Part shown: positions 21,817-33,912 of the stretch, in pieces | Layout: each line of letters opens with the position of its first letter | How positions within the stretch are numbered: the stretch's first letter is position 1 | Notes under the pieces: model-generated | The model's database searches: none | What the model saw: the letters and a program-made list of their open reading frames with translations, nothing else | Told to the model about the DNA's origin: nothing | NCBI GenBank assembly: GCA_020002185.1 | Contig: CM034532.1 | Location: 52,719,944 to 52,783,943, forward strand | Reading direction: 5' to 3' | Length of the DNA: 64,000 bases | From: Paraescarpia echinospica | Taxonomy: Eukaryota > Annelida > Polychaeta > Sabellida > Siboglinidae | Made by a program: the position numbers and the translations under genes

Positions 21817-23374
21817 TGTAGCATTTCTGCTATTTCTGGATGTTTAATCTACTTTCCTGAGGTTTAATTTTATAAATGAGGAAGGTCAAGCCAGTAGATA
21901 GACATATTGTTAACCAACCGCCTTAGTTACGTAATTACAGCAACTCGGTTGCAGATGCGCTCAGTGAAGCGTGGTATTCTGTTGCTAGTGTTTCTAGGCA
22001 AGCAGGTGGTTTCACTGTAATCGTAGAGAGGGTGTTCCACAATGCCTAGTTTGAATTGTATATTACATTAGCCAATAGAAATGATGGAAACCTGTCATAT
22101 GATGTGTCATTAGGTCTGCTTATATAAACGTTTTCGCCATCTGGGCGCGGGCGAAGGACTGGGACAGATCCAGGGTTGAACTAGACAGGTTGCCCTGCTG
22201 CCAAGAGAATGGCAAGGAAAGTCGTAAAGCGTGGTGGGAATCGTTAACGTGGGTTACGTTCCCAAGCTTTTGTATGTGTGTAATATTCAGTGTCCAGAGT
22301 GACTATTCGATCGAACTTCGAAGAAACCATGCCGCCACGTCAGCAGTACTTTGAGACAACGTTCCGGTCGGCCCCAACGTATTTGCGTCGATGAGCGATA
22401 ATCGCGACGCGCTCACCCAGCACGGGCCATCCTCGAACAGCGGTCTCACAGCGATATCGTCAGAAAGCTTCACCGAATGCGACTCGTAGCGGCCGGCGGT
22501 AAACGTATTCTGCCAGGCGTCGTCATTCGCGCGAACCCGTTCATCCGACTTCTCGATCGTTTGCGACAAAACAAGACCTCTCGTTCGAATTCGTAGCGGC
22601 CGGCGGTAAGCGTCTACTGCCCGGCTTCGTCTTTCAATTGAACGTATTCAACTGACTTCGCAATCGTTTGCGACCGTGTGATTATTGAACGGACGCGACT
22701 CGAGAATTCGCGACGTAAGACGGCAATCGTCAAGTGCCCGGCATCATCACTCGTGCGGCCGAGATACTCCGTTCTAATTGTGTTCTGAGCTCGGCGTGTT
22801 GACTTCAACAAACGTTCGTATATATTCGAGATGGGACTAGCCCAGTATAAATGTTTATTTTCTGATTGAACGTATCTATTATTTGCTGTATTACGATTAG
22901 TAGTTAACTGTGGGTTTTGAAGTGAGGTATTATTACCCATGAAGTATTCACATATATATATAAATATATGTGTGTGTTGTAACATATTACTGTAATGAGA
23001 GTCCGCGAGGACTAGCTTATACTGTGTATTTATATTATGGAAGTTATTCTTAGATAACACTTGGCGCCTAGTGTATGGTCGTATAGCGGTATAATCCACC
23101 TTAGAAAGGAAGTGGAATTTGATAATCGAAAGATTCAGTGTTATTGTTTATTATGTTCTATTAAGATTTGGTTACGGGATTTCTTTATTTTGTTTATTTT
23201 GTTAATTGAGATATTTACCAAAAGGAAGATATCTTGTAATAAAGTATTAAATTGTCCTCGTTCTTTGTTGCTTGTTCAAGATCACCGTTCCTTCTCATAT
23301 GCGTTGACCTTGATATATAAGAACCCTACTAGACTGAGCCATCTAGTGTACGGAGTCCTCGCTAATCCGTGACA
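21817..23374 (+). repeat. 3' LTR of the outer element
   Basis: 1558 bp from TGTAGCATTTC to CCGTGACA, with AATAAA at 23238-23243. By eye it differs from the 5' LTR at about six single positions plus two short indels, so the outer element is older than the nested one. Open frames at 22614-23099 and 23061-23372 are chance frames within the LTR. Confidence 0.93.
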
Positions 23375-23729
23375 ATCCTATATTTTCGAGTGACGATAAG
23401 AATGTTTACATGGATCGCATAAAAAACGTTTCACTGCTTACTTGTTGGACGAGTTTTTAATTGTCATTCTAAAACGGCTATCAGTATATAATCAATTCTA
23501 AAACACGAATATTTCATAAATTATGCTTTAAACCAACCCTTCCATATTAAACTGTGGAGTTGACTAGTTATATAAAGAATGGAATAATGTTAATACTAAC
23601 ATACATTTGTCTTCCTAATAGTGCATTATAATGCAGTCACATCAACATTGTAAACAAGGTCTCAAATAATACAATGTAAAATAACGAGATACTATTTTCA
23701 AACGCACACAGATACAAATTGTACATTAC

Positions 23730-23753
23730 CTTGTTCAGCAGATAACGTCACTA
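23730..23753 (-). CDS. 24-nt micro-exon, peptide VVTLSAEQ
   Basis: Acceptor ctttgttttcag, 24 nt, donor gtaatgtaca. Phase 1 reads VVTLSAEQ (first codon G|TA). Phases 0 and 2 both contain stops (TAG at the start; TGA inside), so this class fixes the phase of the series. Confidence 0.65.
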
Positions 23754-24068
23754 CTGAAAACAAAGACGATATCATATGCACATTAAAGGGTATTAATTAA
23801 GTTTCTAATCGTTGTGAAGAATCACTTGTCTTTAAAGAAATAGCAAGGTGTTCACGAAACAGCTCTATTCACATGTATGACAGGATTAAACACTTAAAGT
23901 TCGCTCATTGGTATATGGCACAGTTGTAAAACATCGTATTATGACAAGAGAAACATTAAGTTATGTGTAACTATTTTATTATTCAAAATTGACCTAATGC
24001 AACCAGATATTAACGCATTTCAAAGAAGATGTTAATTAAGTCGTCTCAGATTAGTAAATGTTTGTAGG

Positions 24069-24230
<162 letters not shown>

Positions 24231-24240
24231 TATATATTAC

Positions 24241-24264
24241 CTTTTTCTTTGACGCGTTTCGCTT
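24241..24264 (-). CDS. 24-nt micro-exon, peptide EAKRVKEK
   Basis: Acceptor ctactcctcggtttcag, 24 nt, donor gtaatatata. Phase 1 EAKRVKEK. Confidence 0.62.
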
Positions 24265-24440
24265 CTGAAACCGAGGAGTAGATTGTATGTACACACAATT
24301 AGAATAATTAGCCATATCCAGTATGACATGTCACTATCAGCTAATTAATATGTCTTGCATTAGTAATTGTTACAAGGTTTCTTATTAAGTTATCATAAAT
24401 TACATAAAACAAATGTTTTACTGTATAATGATATAATAGT

Positions 24441-24464
24441 CTTCTTCGCGGCGTCTTCCTTTTG
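24441..24464 (-). pseudogene. Decayed micro-exon (EGRRREE type)
   Basis: The block resembles the EAR-x-x-EE class (AAGGAAGACGCC...GAAGAAG) but the acceptor is tttcaa and the donor GT is gone (aagactatta). Repeated in units 1-4. Confidence 0.4.
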
Positions 24465-25967
24465 AAACTGAGGAGTTCATTGCATATAAACGCAATAAGA
24501 ATAACTCGTATGTATCCAAAATTACGCATTTCTAGATATAATAGATTAAGAATAACAATTACGTTTGAAATTATATTAAAAACACTTAACCAAACATATT
24601 AGCATAGTAAAAAAAAAGGCAGACAGAGAATATATACATATCACTCAATACGTGAGTGTGAAGGCATAAATAAAATATACAAATATAGTATACAAATTGT
24701 ACCGTACAGGTCAGGGAGACTCTCACTAAGGCTTAAAAAGCCGCTCTTATGAGAACCATCCAAATATATTAATGACAGATCCTGGTGTATAAAAATAATC
24801 GCATAGATCTATGAACACAATAAGTCAGGTAACGCTTGCAGGATGACATTTTACATGATTATGATTTGAATTATTATCCGTCCAAAGAGGTACACATAAG
24901 TGCTTATTCTTATTTGTTGTTATTTGAGACTTTGTTTCGCAAATTCGTGTTGTACCCTGATTGTGTGTACACAGTGTATTGTAATATATAGTGTTGAAAT
25001 TGTGAATGCTGTTGTTCTGATGAAGAGGTCAATTTTGAAGGTAAACAGGAAGTTTGTCAAGTACGAATATATAATGCAGTTCTACTTCATGTGATATCAA
25101 TAGGTGTTCTATTTTTATTAACTGAAGGCTTTTAAACAATGGTTCAATGTGAGCATTATATTTACTCTTACACTAATAATTCGGACAAGACTCATTTGAA
25201 GTTTAAGAATTCTGCCACATTTGTAACCCCAAGCGACTACGCCTTAGCTTAACTGTGATAATACATGTGTATCATACAATATGATCTTTATATTAAGAGG
25301 TAATAGTGTACTAGCTACCGTGGCTGTACATCGTCTGGTATTTTACATAAATATCAAAAGAAAACAACTGCATGTGTTCTGTGTGATACACACATGTATG
25401 CTTTACTGGGACTTGTGTACACGATGTTTTTATTACAAGTATAATCACAATAACTAAATGCTACATAAATTACATCAAAACAAGCAAAATTACCATATTG
25501 TTGTAAAATATGATTATTTGTTTTAAACAATGACACTTAGTTGTACCAAACTCAAACACATAACATTTTTCATACATCTGCATTTGTAAATATGTCAATT
25601 TCCACGATCAATTAATCATTCGTTTAGTTACTTTCAATGCAAGCCAAAATACGAATGTGTTGTGGTTTAGTGGTTTATTACTTAAAAAGGGTAAACTATG
25701 GAATGGTCAGAGTAAGTTCGATCAGTCCACATCAGGCATGTTAACGAATACATGAGGACCTAACATGTTATTTTAAGTTTTCAATGCAAGGAAAATGTAT
25801 CTTATCACAATAGCCGTTATCTTAGTCGATTACTGACGTCCTCAAACAATGGTCTGGCATGTTAAACATTTCAAAATATGAAAAAATAATTGTTATTATA
25901 TATTTTATTAAGTTAACATATATTACATCATACATATATACTAATGTAAATATAAATGATATATTAC
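24465..25967. other. Intron-like spacer of unit 0
   Basis: No gene supported. The open frame 24900-25094 on the plus strand recurs in the units (40352, 45281) but with changing ends and no recognisable protein pattern. Confidence 0.5.
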
Positions 25968-25991
25968 CTTCTTCTGCGCGTACTCTTGCTT
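25968..25991 (-). CDS. 24-nt micro-exon, peptide EARVRAEE
   Basis: Acceptor acttctttgtttcag, 24 nt, donor gtaatatatc. It differs from the later units (EARVQAEE) by one codon. Confidence 0.62.
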
Positions 25992-26175
25992 CTGAAACAA
26001 AGAAGTATAATGCATGTACATAAAAATAATCTACCTGTATCCAAAATTATATCTAACTTAGAATAAGAACAATAATTAATGTTGTACTAGAATATTGTTC
26101 TGTTCTGGTTGTGCATAGACCTGTATTTTACATGAACGTCAAAAGGAAACGATTGCGACTGTGTTTCCGTTTATA

Positions 26176-26377
26176 CCAACGGTTCTTAACCTTTTTTGGC
26201 CGCAACCCAAATTCCGGTCGATGAACTTGTTTGGCGACCAATGCCTTCAGACAGTTAACTTGTGACGAGTAATAAAATAAATAAACATAAAAGGAACATA
26301 CGGCCAGTCGCTTGACACTGGAATCTCTTCGCGACCCATTCAAAATGGCTTCGGGCCACAGAGGTTAAGAACCGCTG
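26176..26377. mobile_element. hAT-type MITE, 202 bp
   Basis: Terminal inverted repeats CAACGGTTCTTAACCT and (reverse complement of the right end) CAGCGGTTCTTAACCT. An 8-bp target duplication GTTTATAC is at 26168-26175 and 26378-26385, the hAT signature. No transposase. Confidence 0.9.
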
Positions 26378-27453
26378 GTTTATACACATAAGTATGTAGG
26401 GCGTACTGTGTAATGCTGTGCAAAGTTAAGATTAGAAGGATGATTATAAATAAAAGCGAAGGAGGAAGAGAATCAATGGGCGTTGCCATAACATTTAGGA
26501 TGGTACAAGAGCAAGAAACAGAAGACAGGCTTACAACATCTTGAAGGACGTCACCAAGACAAAGCGTAGCAGATTCTCACATTGACGACAAGAATGGTAT
26601 AGTTTAGAAATAAGTAAATTTGAACAATTAATTTAACATTCGTAAATGAACAATCATTGCATATCAACACTAGCGTGTGGTTTATTGTGTGGCACATCTG
26701 TTGTTATTTAATTTTTTAAATTTGTGGCATTATCTGTAGATGGGACAGATCGGTTTCACTAAACATTTGAACAAAGGAACGTTACATAGTTATACAAAAT
26801 AATGATTCAAGTGTGATCACAAATGTTACATAAATTATATTATAACATGTACCAAACTCAAAAAGAACATTGCCTGCACATTGCTATTTTGGAAAATACA
26901 AAGGTCTACTATAAATTAAACATTCCTTAAAACTTTCAGTGCAAACCAAAATACGCATGTTTATTTAGTGATATACTATAAAAAAAAGTTAAACTGTGAT
27001 ATGGCCATAGTAAGAACGTACGGTCATTCGACACCAGGCATAATAACACATATCTGCAATTGTAAGTTTTGAATGCAATGACAATTAATCTAATAACAAT
27101 ATATGTTAATCGATTCCTGACTTCTCCAAACCATGGCTAAACATGTTAAGCCATTCAAAACGTATATAAATACAACCTCAGATACACTTAGAATGTTGGC
27201 GAACATCGTCTGTAAATAATGAATGAATACACAAATGGTTGAACATTTGTATATGTTATTTCTTCGTATACCAGTGTTGACAAGTGATCTAATGAATGGA
27301 AAAACATTAACATTTAATACTAACATACATGATCTTCCTAATACTGCTTTATAACGCACTCATATATTTTTGCACCTTAAGCACGGTGTCATATAATATA
27401 AAATAATTACCTGATAGATAATATTTTGATACACACACCAATTATATATAATA
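26378..27453. other. Intron-like spacer of unit 1
   Basis: No gene supported. Around 26930 it repeats, at lower identity, the sequence found near 25640 (ttcaatgcaagccaaaatacg ... catcaggca), split as two blocks, so the unit itself arose from an older internal duplication of about 1.3 kb. Confidence 0.5.
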
Positions 27454-27757
27454 TGGAGTGGAGTGCAGTAGCGCAGTGGCTAGACCTTTGGACTCTCAAC
27501 CGAGAGAACCCGGGTTCAAATCCTGTGCTGCGGTGACGAACCTGGGACAAGTTCATTCACTCTACATTGCACCAGTTCACACAGTGGTGGGTATGTGTGT
27601 ATGAATAATCTTCGCGCTTTAATTGCAGTGTGGCTAGATGCAGAGAAGTCGAGTTAGTGTTCGATTGAACAGGTCTGCCTGTCAGTAAAGTGTAAAGCGT
27701 TTTAAGCAATCCTGATGACTGGATACTATGCTATAAGAACTTACCTTTACTTTACGT
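27454..27757 (+). mobile_element. tRNA-derived SINE copy, best preserved head
   Basis: A box tagcgcagtgg at 27469-27479 and B box GGTTCAAATCC at 27513-27523, spaced as in a tRNA. A body of about 230 bp ends 'gatactatgctataagaac' before a ctttac tail. Confidence 0.8.
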
Positions 27758-27765
27758 TACATTAC

Positions 27766-27789
27766 CTTGTTCTGCAGGTAATGTGATTA
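27766..27789 (-). pseudogene. VITLPAEQ-type micro-exon with TTTCAC acceptor
   Basis: Unit 1 copy of 9853, with the same defect. Confidence 0.45.
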
Positions 27790-27871
27790 GTGAAACAAAA
27801 AAGAAGACATCATGTGTACATTAACGAATATAACAATATCATTATATATACAGGCAAACATGGTACATTAC

Positions 27872-27895
27872 CTCGTTCTTGATCCAGTTGCTTTG
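27872..27895 (-). CDS. 24-nt micro-exon, peptide AKQLDQER
   Basis: Acceptor tttgtgtttcag, donor gtaatgtacc. Confidence 0.62.
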
Positions 27896-28326
27896 CTGAA
27901 ACACAAAACAGTAATACTTTTGTAACACTTAATCCAAATTAAATATTTCAAAGCGTATCCTATATTTTCGAGTGACGATAAGAATGTTGACATTAATCGC
28001 ATAAAAAAACACAAGACGTTTCACTGCTTACTTGCTTGAAGAGTTTTTTAATTGTCATTCTAAACCGGTCATCGGTATATAAGCTATTTTAAAACACGAA
28101 TCTTGGGCTTTGATGAATTATGCTTTAAACCCACCCTTCCATATTACACTGTGGAGTTGACTAGTTATCTAAATAATGGAATAATGTTAATACTAACATA
28201 CATTTCTCTTCCTAATAGTGCATTATAATGCAGTCACATAAACACTGTAAATAAGGTCTCAAATAATACAATATAAAATACCTAGATACTATTTTCAAAC
28301 ACGCACAGATACAAATTCTACATTAC

Positions 28327-28350
28327 CTTGTTTAGCAGATAATGTCACTA
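28327..28350 (-). CDS. 24-nt micro-exon, peptide VVTLSAKQ
   Basis: Acceptor tttgttttcag, donor gtaatgtaga. Glu is replaced by Lys compared with the other units. Phase 2 would hit TAA. Confidence 0.6.
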
Positions 28351-28693
28351 CTGAAAACAAAGACGACATCACATGCACATTAAAGGGTATTAATTAAACA
28401 GCACCTGAGCTATGCATGTTAACAAGTTTCTAATCGTTATGAAGAATTACGTGTCTTTAAAGAAATAACGAGGTGTTCACGAAACAGCTGGATTCACATG
28501 TATGACAGGATTAAACACTTGAAGTTCGCTCATTGGTATATGGCACAGTTGTAAAACATCGTATTATGACAAGAGAAACATTAAGTTATGTGTAACTATT
28601 TTATTATTCAAAACTGGCCTAATGCAACCAGATATTGACGCATTTCAAAGAAGATGCTAATTAAGTCGTCTCAGATTAGTAAATGTTTGTAGG

Positions 28694-28812
<119 letters not shown>

Positions 28813-28825
28813 AATTATATATTAC

Positions 28826-28849
28826 CTTTTTCTTTGACGCGTTTCGCTT
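28826..28849 (-). CDS. 24-nt micro-exon, peptide EAKRVKEK
   Basis: Acceptor cttctcggtttcag, donor gtaatatata followed by (CA)n in the transcript sense. Confidence 0.62.
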
Positions 28850-29027
28850 CTGAAACCGAGAAGTAGATTGTATGTACACACAATTAGATTAATTAACAAC
28901 ATACAGTATGACATGTCACTATCAGCTAATTAATATGTCTTGCATTAGTAATTGTTACAAGGTTTCTTATTAAGTTATCACAAATTACATAAAACAAATG
29001 TTTTACTGTATAATGATATAATACAGT

Positions 29028-29051
29028 CTTCTTCGCGACGTCTTCCTTATG
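29028..29051 (-). pseudogene. Decayed micro-exon, unit 1
   Basis: Copy of 24441. Acceptor tttcat, donor lost. Confidence 0.4.
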
Positions 29052-29925
29052 AAACTGAGGAGTTCATTGCATATAAACGCAACAAGAATAACTCGTATGT
29101 ATCAAAAATTACGCATTTCTAGATATAATAGATTAAGAATAACAATTACGTTTGAAATTATATTAAAGACAATTATCCAACCATACTAGCATAGTGACAA
29201 ACAAACAGGCAGACAGAGAGACATACAGACAAAAGTTCTTTATTTTGACCCATATACACAAAACTCAATAAGTGAGTGTAAAGGCATCAATAAAATATAC
29301 AAATATAGTATACAAATTGTACCGTGCAGGTCAGGGAGATTCTCACTAAGGCTTAAAAAGCCGCTCTGATGAGAACCATCCAAATATATTAATGACAGAT
29401 CCTGGTGTATCAAAATAATAGCATATACATATATACACAATAAGTCAGGTAAGGCTTACAGGATGACATTTTACATGATTATGGTTTGAATGGTTATCCA
29501 TCCAAAGAGGTACACATAAGTGCTTATTCTTATTTGTTGTTCATTCATAATGACAACTTATTATCAGAAATTTCGTAATATACATACAGATAAATATCTG
29601 CAAATAATGACGTTTAACATATATTGCAAACCCGTATAAGCTGTGACTGTAAATTTAACTGTTTATTAAATCAGTGCATTATTGATTGCAAGGTGTCAGT
29701 CTGAGACTTTGTTTCGCAAATGTGAATGCTGTTGTTCTGATGAAGCGGTCAATTTTGAAAGTAAACAGGAAGTTTGTCAAGTACGAATATATAATGGTGT
29801 TCTAGTTCATGTAATATCAATATGTGTTCTGTTTTACTAACTGAAGACTTTTAAACAATCAAATCAAATCAAATTTATTTATACACCACATATCTCTACA
29901 AAGCTGATTCAGGGGTGTTTACAAA

Positions 29926-31327
29926 CTATGCTAGCGCGTGTACAAGCGACTTGCACGCTGAAAGCGGAAGAGATGGTCGTATTCGCGCTATGCCACGTAG
30001 TTGGGCGTAGGCAGCCCGACAGGTACGACTAATGTGTGCGGCCATCGACATCGTGGAGTCGAGCTGTACTCCAAGGTCACGTATGTTGGCGGAAGTGCTG
30101 ACGTTGCAACCGCAGATGTCGATGGGAAGAGGCGGTGGCTGTGGAACACGGTTGTTTGGTGCTGCAAACAGTATCGCCCCTGTCTTCGCCTCGTTCAAAA
30201 GCAGGTAGCGCGACGCTAGCCATGCTTTTACGTCAGTCACGCAACGGGATATCCGGTCGGCGGCAGACGCAGAATCGTTTCGCGGAAAATCGACATAGAG
30301 TTGGGTGTCATCAGCGTAGACATGGTAGCGAACACCGTGCTTCTCGAATACGTCGGAAAGACCAGCACAGTATATAGAAAATAACAGAGGGCCCAAAACA
30401 CTGCCCTGTGGAACTCCATGTCGTAGTCGGCTGTCGCATGAAAGATGACCGTCAACGCTGACGCATTGTGTTCGGTCGGCTAGGTAAGAGGCGAGCCAGC
30501 GAAGTGCGTTGACTCGCACGCCGATTCGGTCTAGTTCAGCAACAAGAATGTCATGGTCGATCGTGTCGAAAGCAGCGCTGAGGTCAAGTAGAACAAGTAC
30601 TACATGCTTACGTGCATCCAGTGATCTTAACACGTCATCTTGGATACACAAAATCGCTGCCTCAACGTGACGGGCGGTAGGCGCTCTGAAAAGGATCTTC
30701 GATGCCGGTGTGTTGAATATGCAAACGCAGTTGGGCAGAGACGTGGCGTTCAAGTAACTTGGATGCATACGGAAGGTTCGAGATAGGTCGGTAGCTCGCG
30801 TAGTCGGCGGCGAGAAGACCGGAACGTTTAAGAAGAGGCGTGATGACTGCGTGCTTCAGCCGGGCAGGAACAGTGGAAGACTCGTAAGACAGGTTGATCA
30901 GTTTCACGAGAATCGACGCCAAGATGGATGTATTCGTCTTCAGAATAACGGAGGGCAGTGGATCAAGCTTAGACGACTTTGTCTTGCCACTTGTGATGAG
31001 TGTCGTTACTTCTTCGAGAGTAGCCGATTGAAACGCTAGCAGCGGCGAAGAAACCATACGTGGCTGTGCGTTGTCAACATCAGCTGATGGAACCATGATT
31101 CGGCTGCGGATCGAGTTTATCTTGTCAACGAAGTGGTAAGTGAAACGCTCGGCAACAACGGCGGGGCCACCAATATCGGTGGGAAGATGGTTCACACACT
31201 TACGACCAAGAAGATGGTTCGCAATACGAAACATTGCCCTGTTGTCGTTCGAGGCGGATTCAATTTCTTTACTGTAGAACGCAGCTTTCGTAGATGCCAG
31301 CGTCCGGCAGTACCGGTCACGAAACAC
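29926..31327 (-). pseudogene. Reverse transcriptase of element Y
   Basis: Two overlapping frames. 30662-31327 holds LEEVTTLITSGKTKSSKLDPLPSVIL (split: LEEVTTLITSGK, SKLDPLPS), YRPISNLPYASKLLERHV and FQSAYRPSR. 29926-30768 holds VLLDLSAAFDTIDH (motif A), GVPQGSVLGPLLF, YADDTQLY (motif C) and LGVQLDSTM. All catalytic residues are present but a frameshift near 30700 separates fingers from palm. The C-terminus ends at 29926 with only a short stretch after the thumb, so it is shorter than in element X. The class is L2/CR1-like by the LDLSAAFDTIDH and YADD signature. It would copy its own mRNA at a nicked target. Confidence 0.85.
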
Positions 31328-32041
31328 AGTATAGGAAAGACGGTGGTCGTTGGTCCTGCTACGTCGCCACGTGCGCTCACGCAGACGGACCTGACGTTTC
31401 AGTTAATCCAGTTGCCGACACCACCACGGAGTATGTGGTCGTTCTGTGACCGTACGCTGCACAAGTGGTGCGTGAAGATTGATCAGACAGGACAGCTCTG
31501 AAAAGTACTGATCATACAAGCCGCCTACGTCACAGACAGGTTGAGTAATGAAATCGCACCCACATAGATCTTTCGTGAAGTTGGTGTTGTCTTTCGCAGC
31601 GTATCAACGGTATTCTATCTTCTTGCGTGGCGGGCGGGGCTTGGTGGTGGCGAGGTCACAAAGAACGGCAAAGTGATCTGTGACAAGATCGTCGACGGAT
31701 ACGCGTAACAGGCGACGAAGAAGAAGCGGTGATGATGAGGTCAAGCACATTACCGCGGTTGTGTGTCGCGTCGGTGACGTTCTGTCTCAGGATGGCGTCT
31801 GAGAGAATATCATGTAGAGCTCGTGCGTGCGCATCGTTGTTGTCGCCGTATCGCACGTTGAAGTCACCGAGGATAATGATCCCGGACTCCGTCCCGACGC
31901 GTTCAACGAGATATCGATATTCGGCAAGGAAAGTGGCGAACGGCTGGGAGTTAGGGCTGGATGATGGCGGTCGGTAGATGACGAACAGGCGTAATGTAGA
32001 GGAGACTCTATGGCAGCGTAATTGAAGGCCGAGACACTCAA
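31328..32041 (-). pseudogene. Endonuclease C-terminal half of element Y
   Basis: Pieces in different frames: RLFVIYRPPSSSP and GDFNVRYGDN near 31830-31990, then LDLIIT near 31740. This continues the endonuclease that starts at 35643 and was cut by element X. Between 31330 and 31650 the linker to RT is degenerate. Confidence 0.7.
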
Positions 32042-32196
32042 AAGATAAAAATAATAATAATAATTAAATAACTTCTTAAGCGCCAATATCCTCAGACAAT
32101 CCGAGCTCAGTGGCGCACCAAAACCAAAGGATTAAGCATTCTCGTACTCGTGTGCTAGGCGAAATTCGTCAACAAATGGATGGATGTGCTAGGAAG

Positions 32197-33898
32197 CTAG
32201 GGAGGATAGGCGATACTGAAAAGATAGGTTTTGAGGTGACGACGAAATGTAACAATATTTTCTGCTAATTTAACATTAACGGGAAGCGAATTCCATATAG
32301 TTGGCGCGGCAACTGAAAAAGCTCGAGTTCCAGCCTTTGTCTTAACACTAGGAACAGATAGCAACTTCGAACTAGACGACCGAAGTCGTCTGGCTTGTCT
32401 GGCTGGTGTGAGCATTGAGTGTAAATAACTAGGTTGTTTGGATGAAAGGGCTTGGTAGGTGATTGTGCAGATCTTAAACATAATGCGATATCGCACGGGG
32501 AGCCAATGCAGTGATTTTAGAAGTGGCACTGAGCGGGAGAATCGAGGAGATTGTGTGACTACCCTTGCTAAACAATTTTGGACGCGTTGTAGTTTTGCAA
32601 TATCCTTGATAGCAATATTATGAAGGAGGGAATTGCAATAATCTAATCTGCTGCTAACAAGAGCTGTTGCGATAGTCTTAGCGACAGAAAGCGACATATG
32701 TCGGCGAATGCGGCGAAGATCACGGATATGATAAAAACAGCAACGGCACGTTTGGGATATGTGTTGTCTGAAATTGAAGTCGCAATCAAAGGTCACTCCT
32801 AGATTCCGTACTGATGCTGCTGGTGTGATAGTTTGACTCAGGATGCATGTTGGGAAAAAATCATTTAGTTTACCTCGCTGCATTGGAGTACCAATGATGA
32901 GGAATTCAGTTTTGTCTGCATTTAACTTTAATTTACTATCGGTCATCCATGAAAAAACATCTTAGAGACAATCGTTGAGTCGGTTTAGAGAATGACTTGT
33001 ATCGGGCGTGGCCAAGGAAATGTAGATCTGTGTGTCATCTGCATAAAGGTGATGATCCAAGTTATGACTTTGGATTACAGAGCTGAGTGGCGTAATGTAG
33101 AGTGAAAAGCAAAGGCCCAAGAACGGAACCCTGGGGAATGCCACATGAAGTGGGGAGTGAGGTTGAAAAGTAATTATCTATCTTTATACATTGATGTCTG
33201 TTGGTTAGATATGAAGAAAACCAGGTCAGAGCTGTGCCAGATATGCCATACCACAATGATAAACGTTTGACAAGAGTGTTGTGATCAATGGTATCAAAGG
33301 CGGCAGACAGATCAAGCAAGGTAAGTACAGTTACTTTGCCTTTATCAATGTTTAATATAACATCATTGTGTACTTTTAGGAGAGCAGAAGAATGAAATTG
33401 TTTGTATGCTGATTGGAGCACACTGGATAAACAAGTTGAGCTAATATGACGCCTTAGACGGCTTGCTACGACTTTCTCAAGTATCTTAGAAATAAAGCTA
33501 AGATTATAAATTGGCCTATAATTTTTGAAATCATCTTTTGGCAGAGAAATCTTCTTGAGAACAGGATTTACATGTGCGTGTTTAAAATCATCTGGGAATT
33601 TACCCGAACTTAGTGATAAATTTATGATATTCGTTATTGTATCAAGTAAAGAGTCAAGACATGCTTTTAGTAGTATGGTTGGTAATGGATCAAGATCGCA
33701 TGACTTATTTGGGGAGGACATTATTATTTTCCTCACTTCATCAACTGTGGCTGGCTCAAACAATACAAGTGGAGAATTTACTTGTGGGGAGTCCACATTT
33801 ACAGTACTTAAAGTGTGACATGGAAAAGCAGAACGTATAAGACTTATTTTATCTTTGAAATGACTAGAAAACGAGTCACACATAGATTTGACTGACAC
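32197..33898 (-). pseudogene. Reverse transcriptase of element X
   Basis: Three frames in series. 33062-33898: DEVRKIIMSSPNKSCDLDPL, NYRPIYNLSFISKILEKV, LTLLDLSAAFDTIDH and GIPQGSVLGPLLF. 32962-33144: HLYADDTQIYISLA. 32197-32946: MTDSKLKLNADKTEFLIIG, LGVTFDCDFNF, LDYCNSLL, LHWLPV, and a C-terminal WNSLPVNVK tail. One frameshift lies near 33110 and one stop near 32950. Otherwise complete, with the full thumb and C-terminal region typical of L2-like elements. Confidence 0.88.
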
Positions 33899-33912
33899 AT
33901 GACTAGGTATGA

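Larger units (their letters stand above)
10049..23374 (+). mobile_element. Gmr1-like Ty3/Gypsy LTR element, defective, with nested insertions
   Basis: Complete outline: LTRs of about 1.56 kb starting TG and ending CA, a 5-bp TSD, a tRNA-Pro-type primer binding site after the 5' LTR, a G-rich polypurine tract before the 3' LTR, and gag - protease - integrase - reverse transcriptase - RNase H in that order. Integrase upstream of RT is the hallmark of Gmr1-like elements. It cannot be autonomous. The integrase core is mostly deleted, pol has a stop at 20570 and a frameshift near 20820, and a CR1-like fragment splits pol at about 18363-19670. A younger LTR element sits in its 5' LTR (10791-15200). 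Without the nested element the 5' LTR is 1572 bp against 1558 bp for the 3' LTR. The 14-bp difference matches one extra 12-mer and one extra AT in the 5' copy. Confidence 0.9.

Noticed and set aside
22614..23372. 161-aa and 103-aa ORFs in the 3' LTR
   Set aside because: Also present in the 5' LTR only in broken form; no family resemblance. They follow from LTR duplication.
26128..26343. 71-aa minus ORF repeated in five units (MNGSRR...)
   Set aside because: It lies across the hAT MITE and its flank. Repetition comes from tandem duplication, not protein conservation.
27454..27560. tRNA gene
   Set aside because: A and B boxes are present, but the head is followed by a SINE body and tail and no closed acceptor stem is evident.
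30001..30377. Plus-strand ORFs in element Y
   Set aside because: Antisense to the RT palm; Arg/Gly-rich shadow frames.
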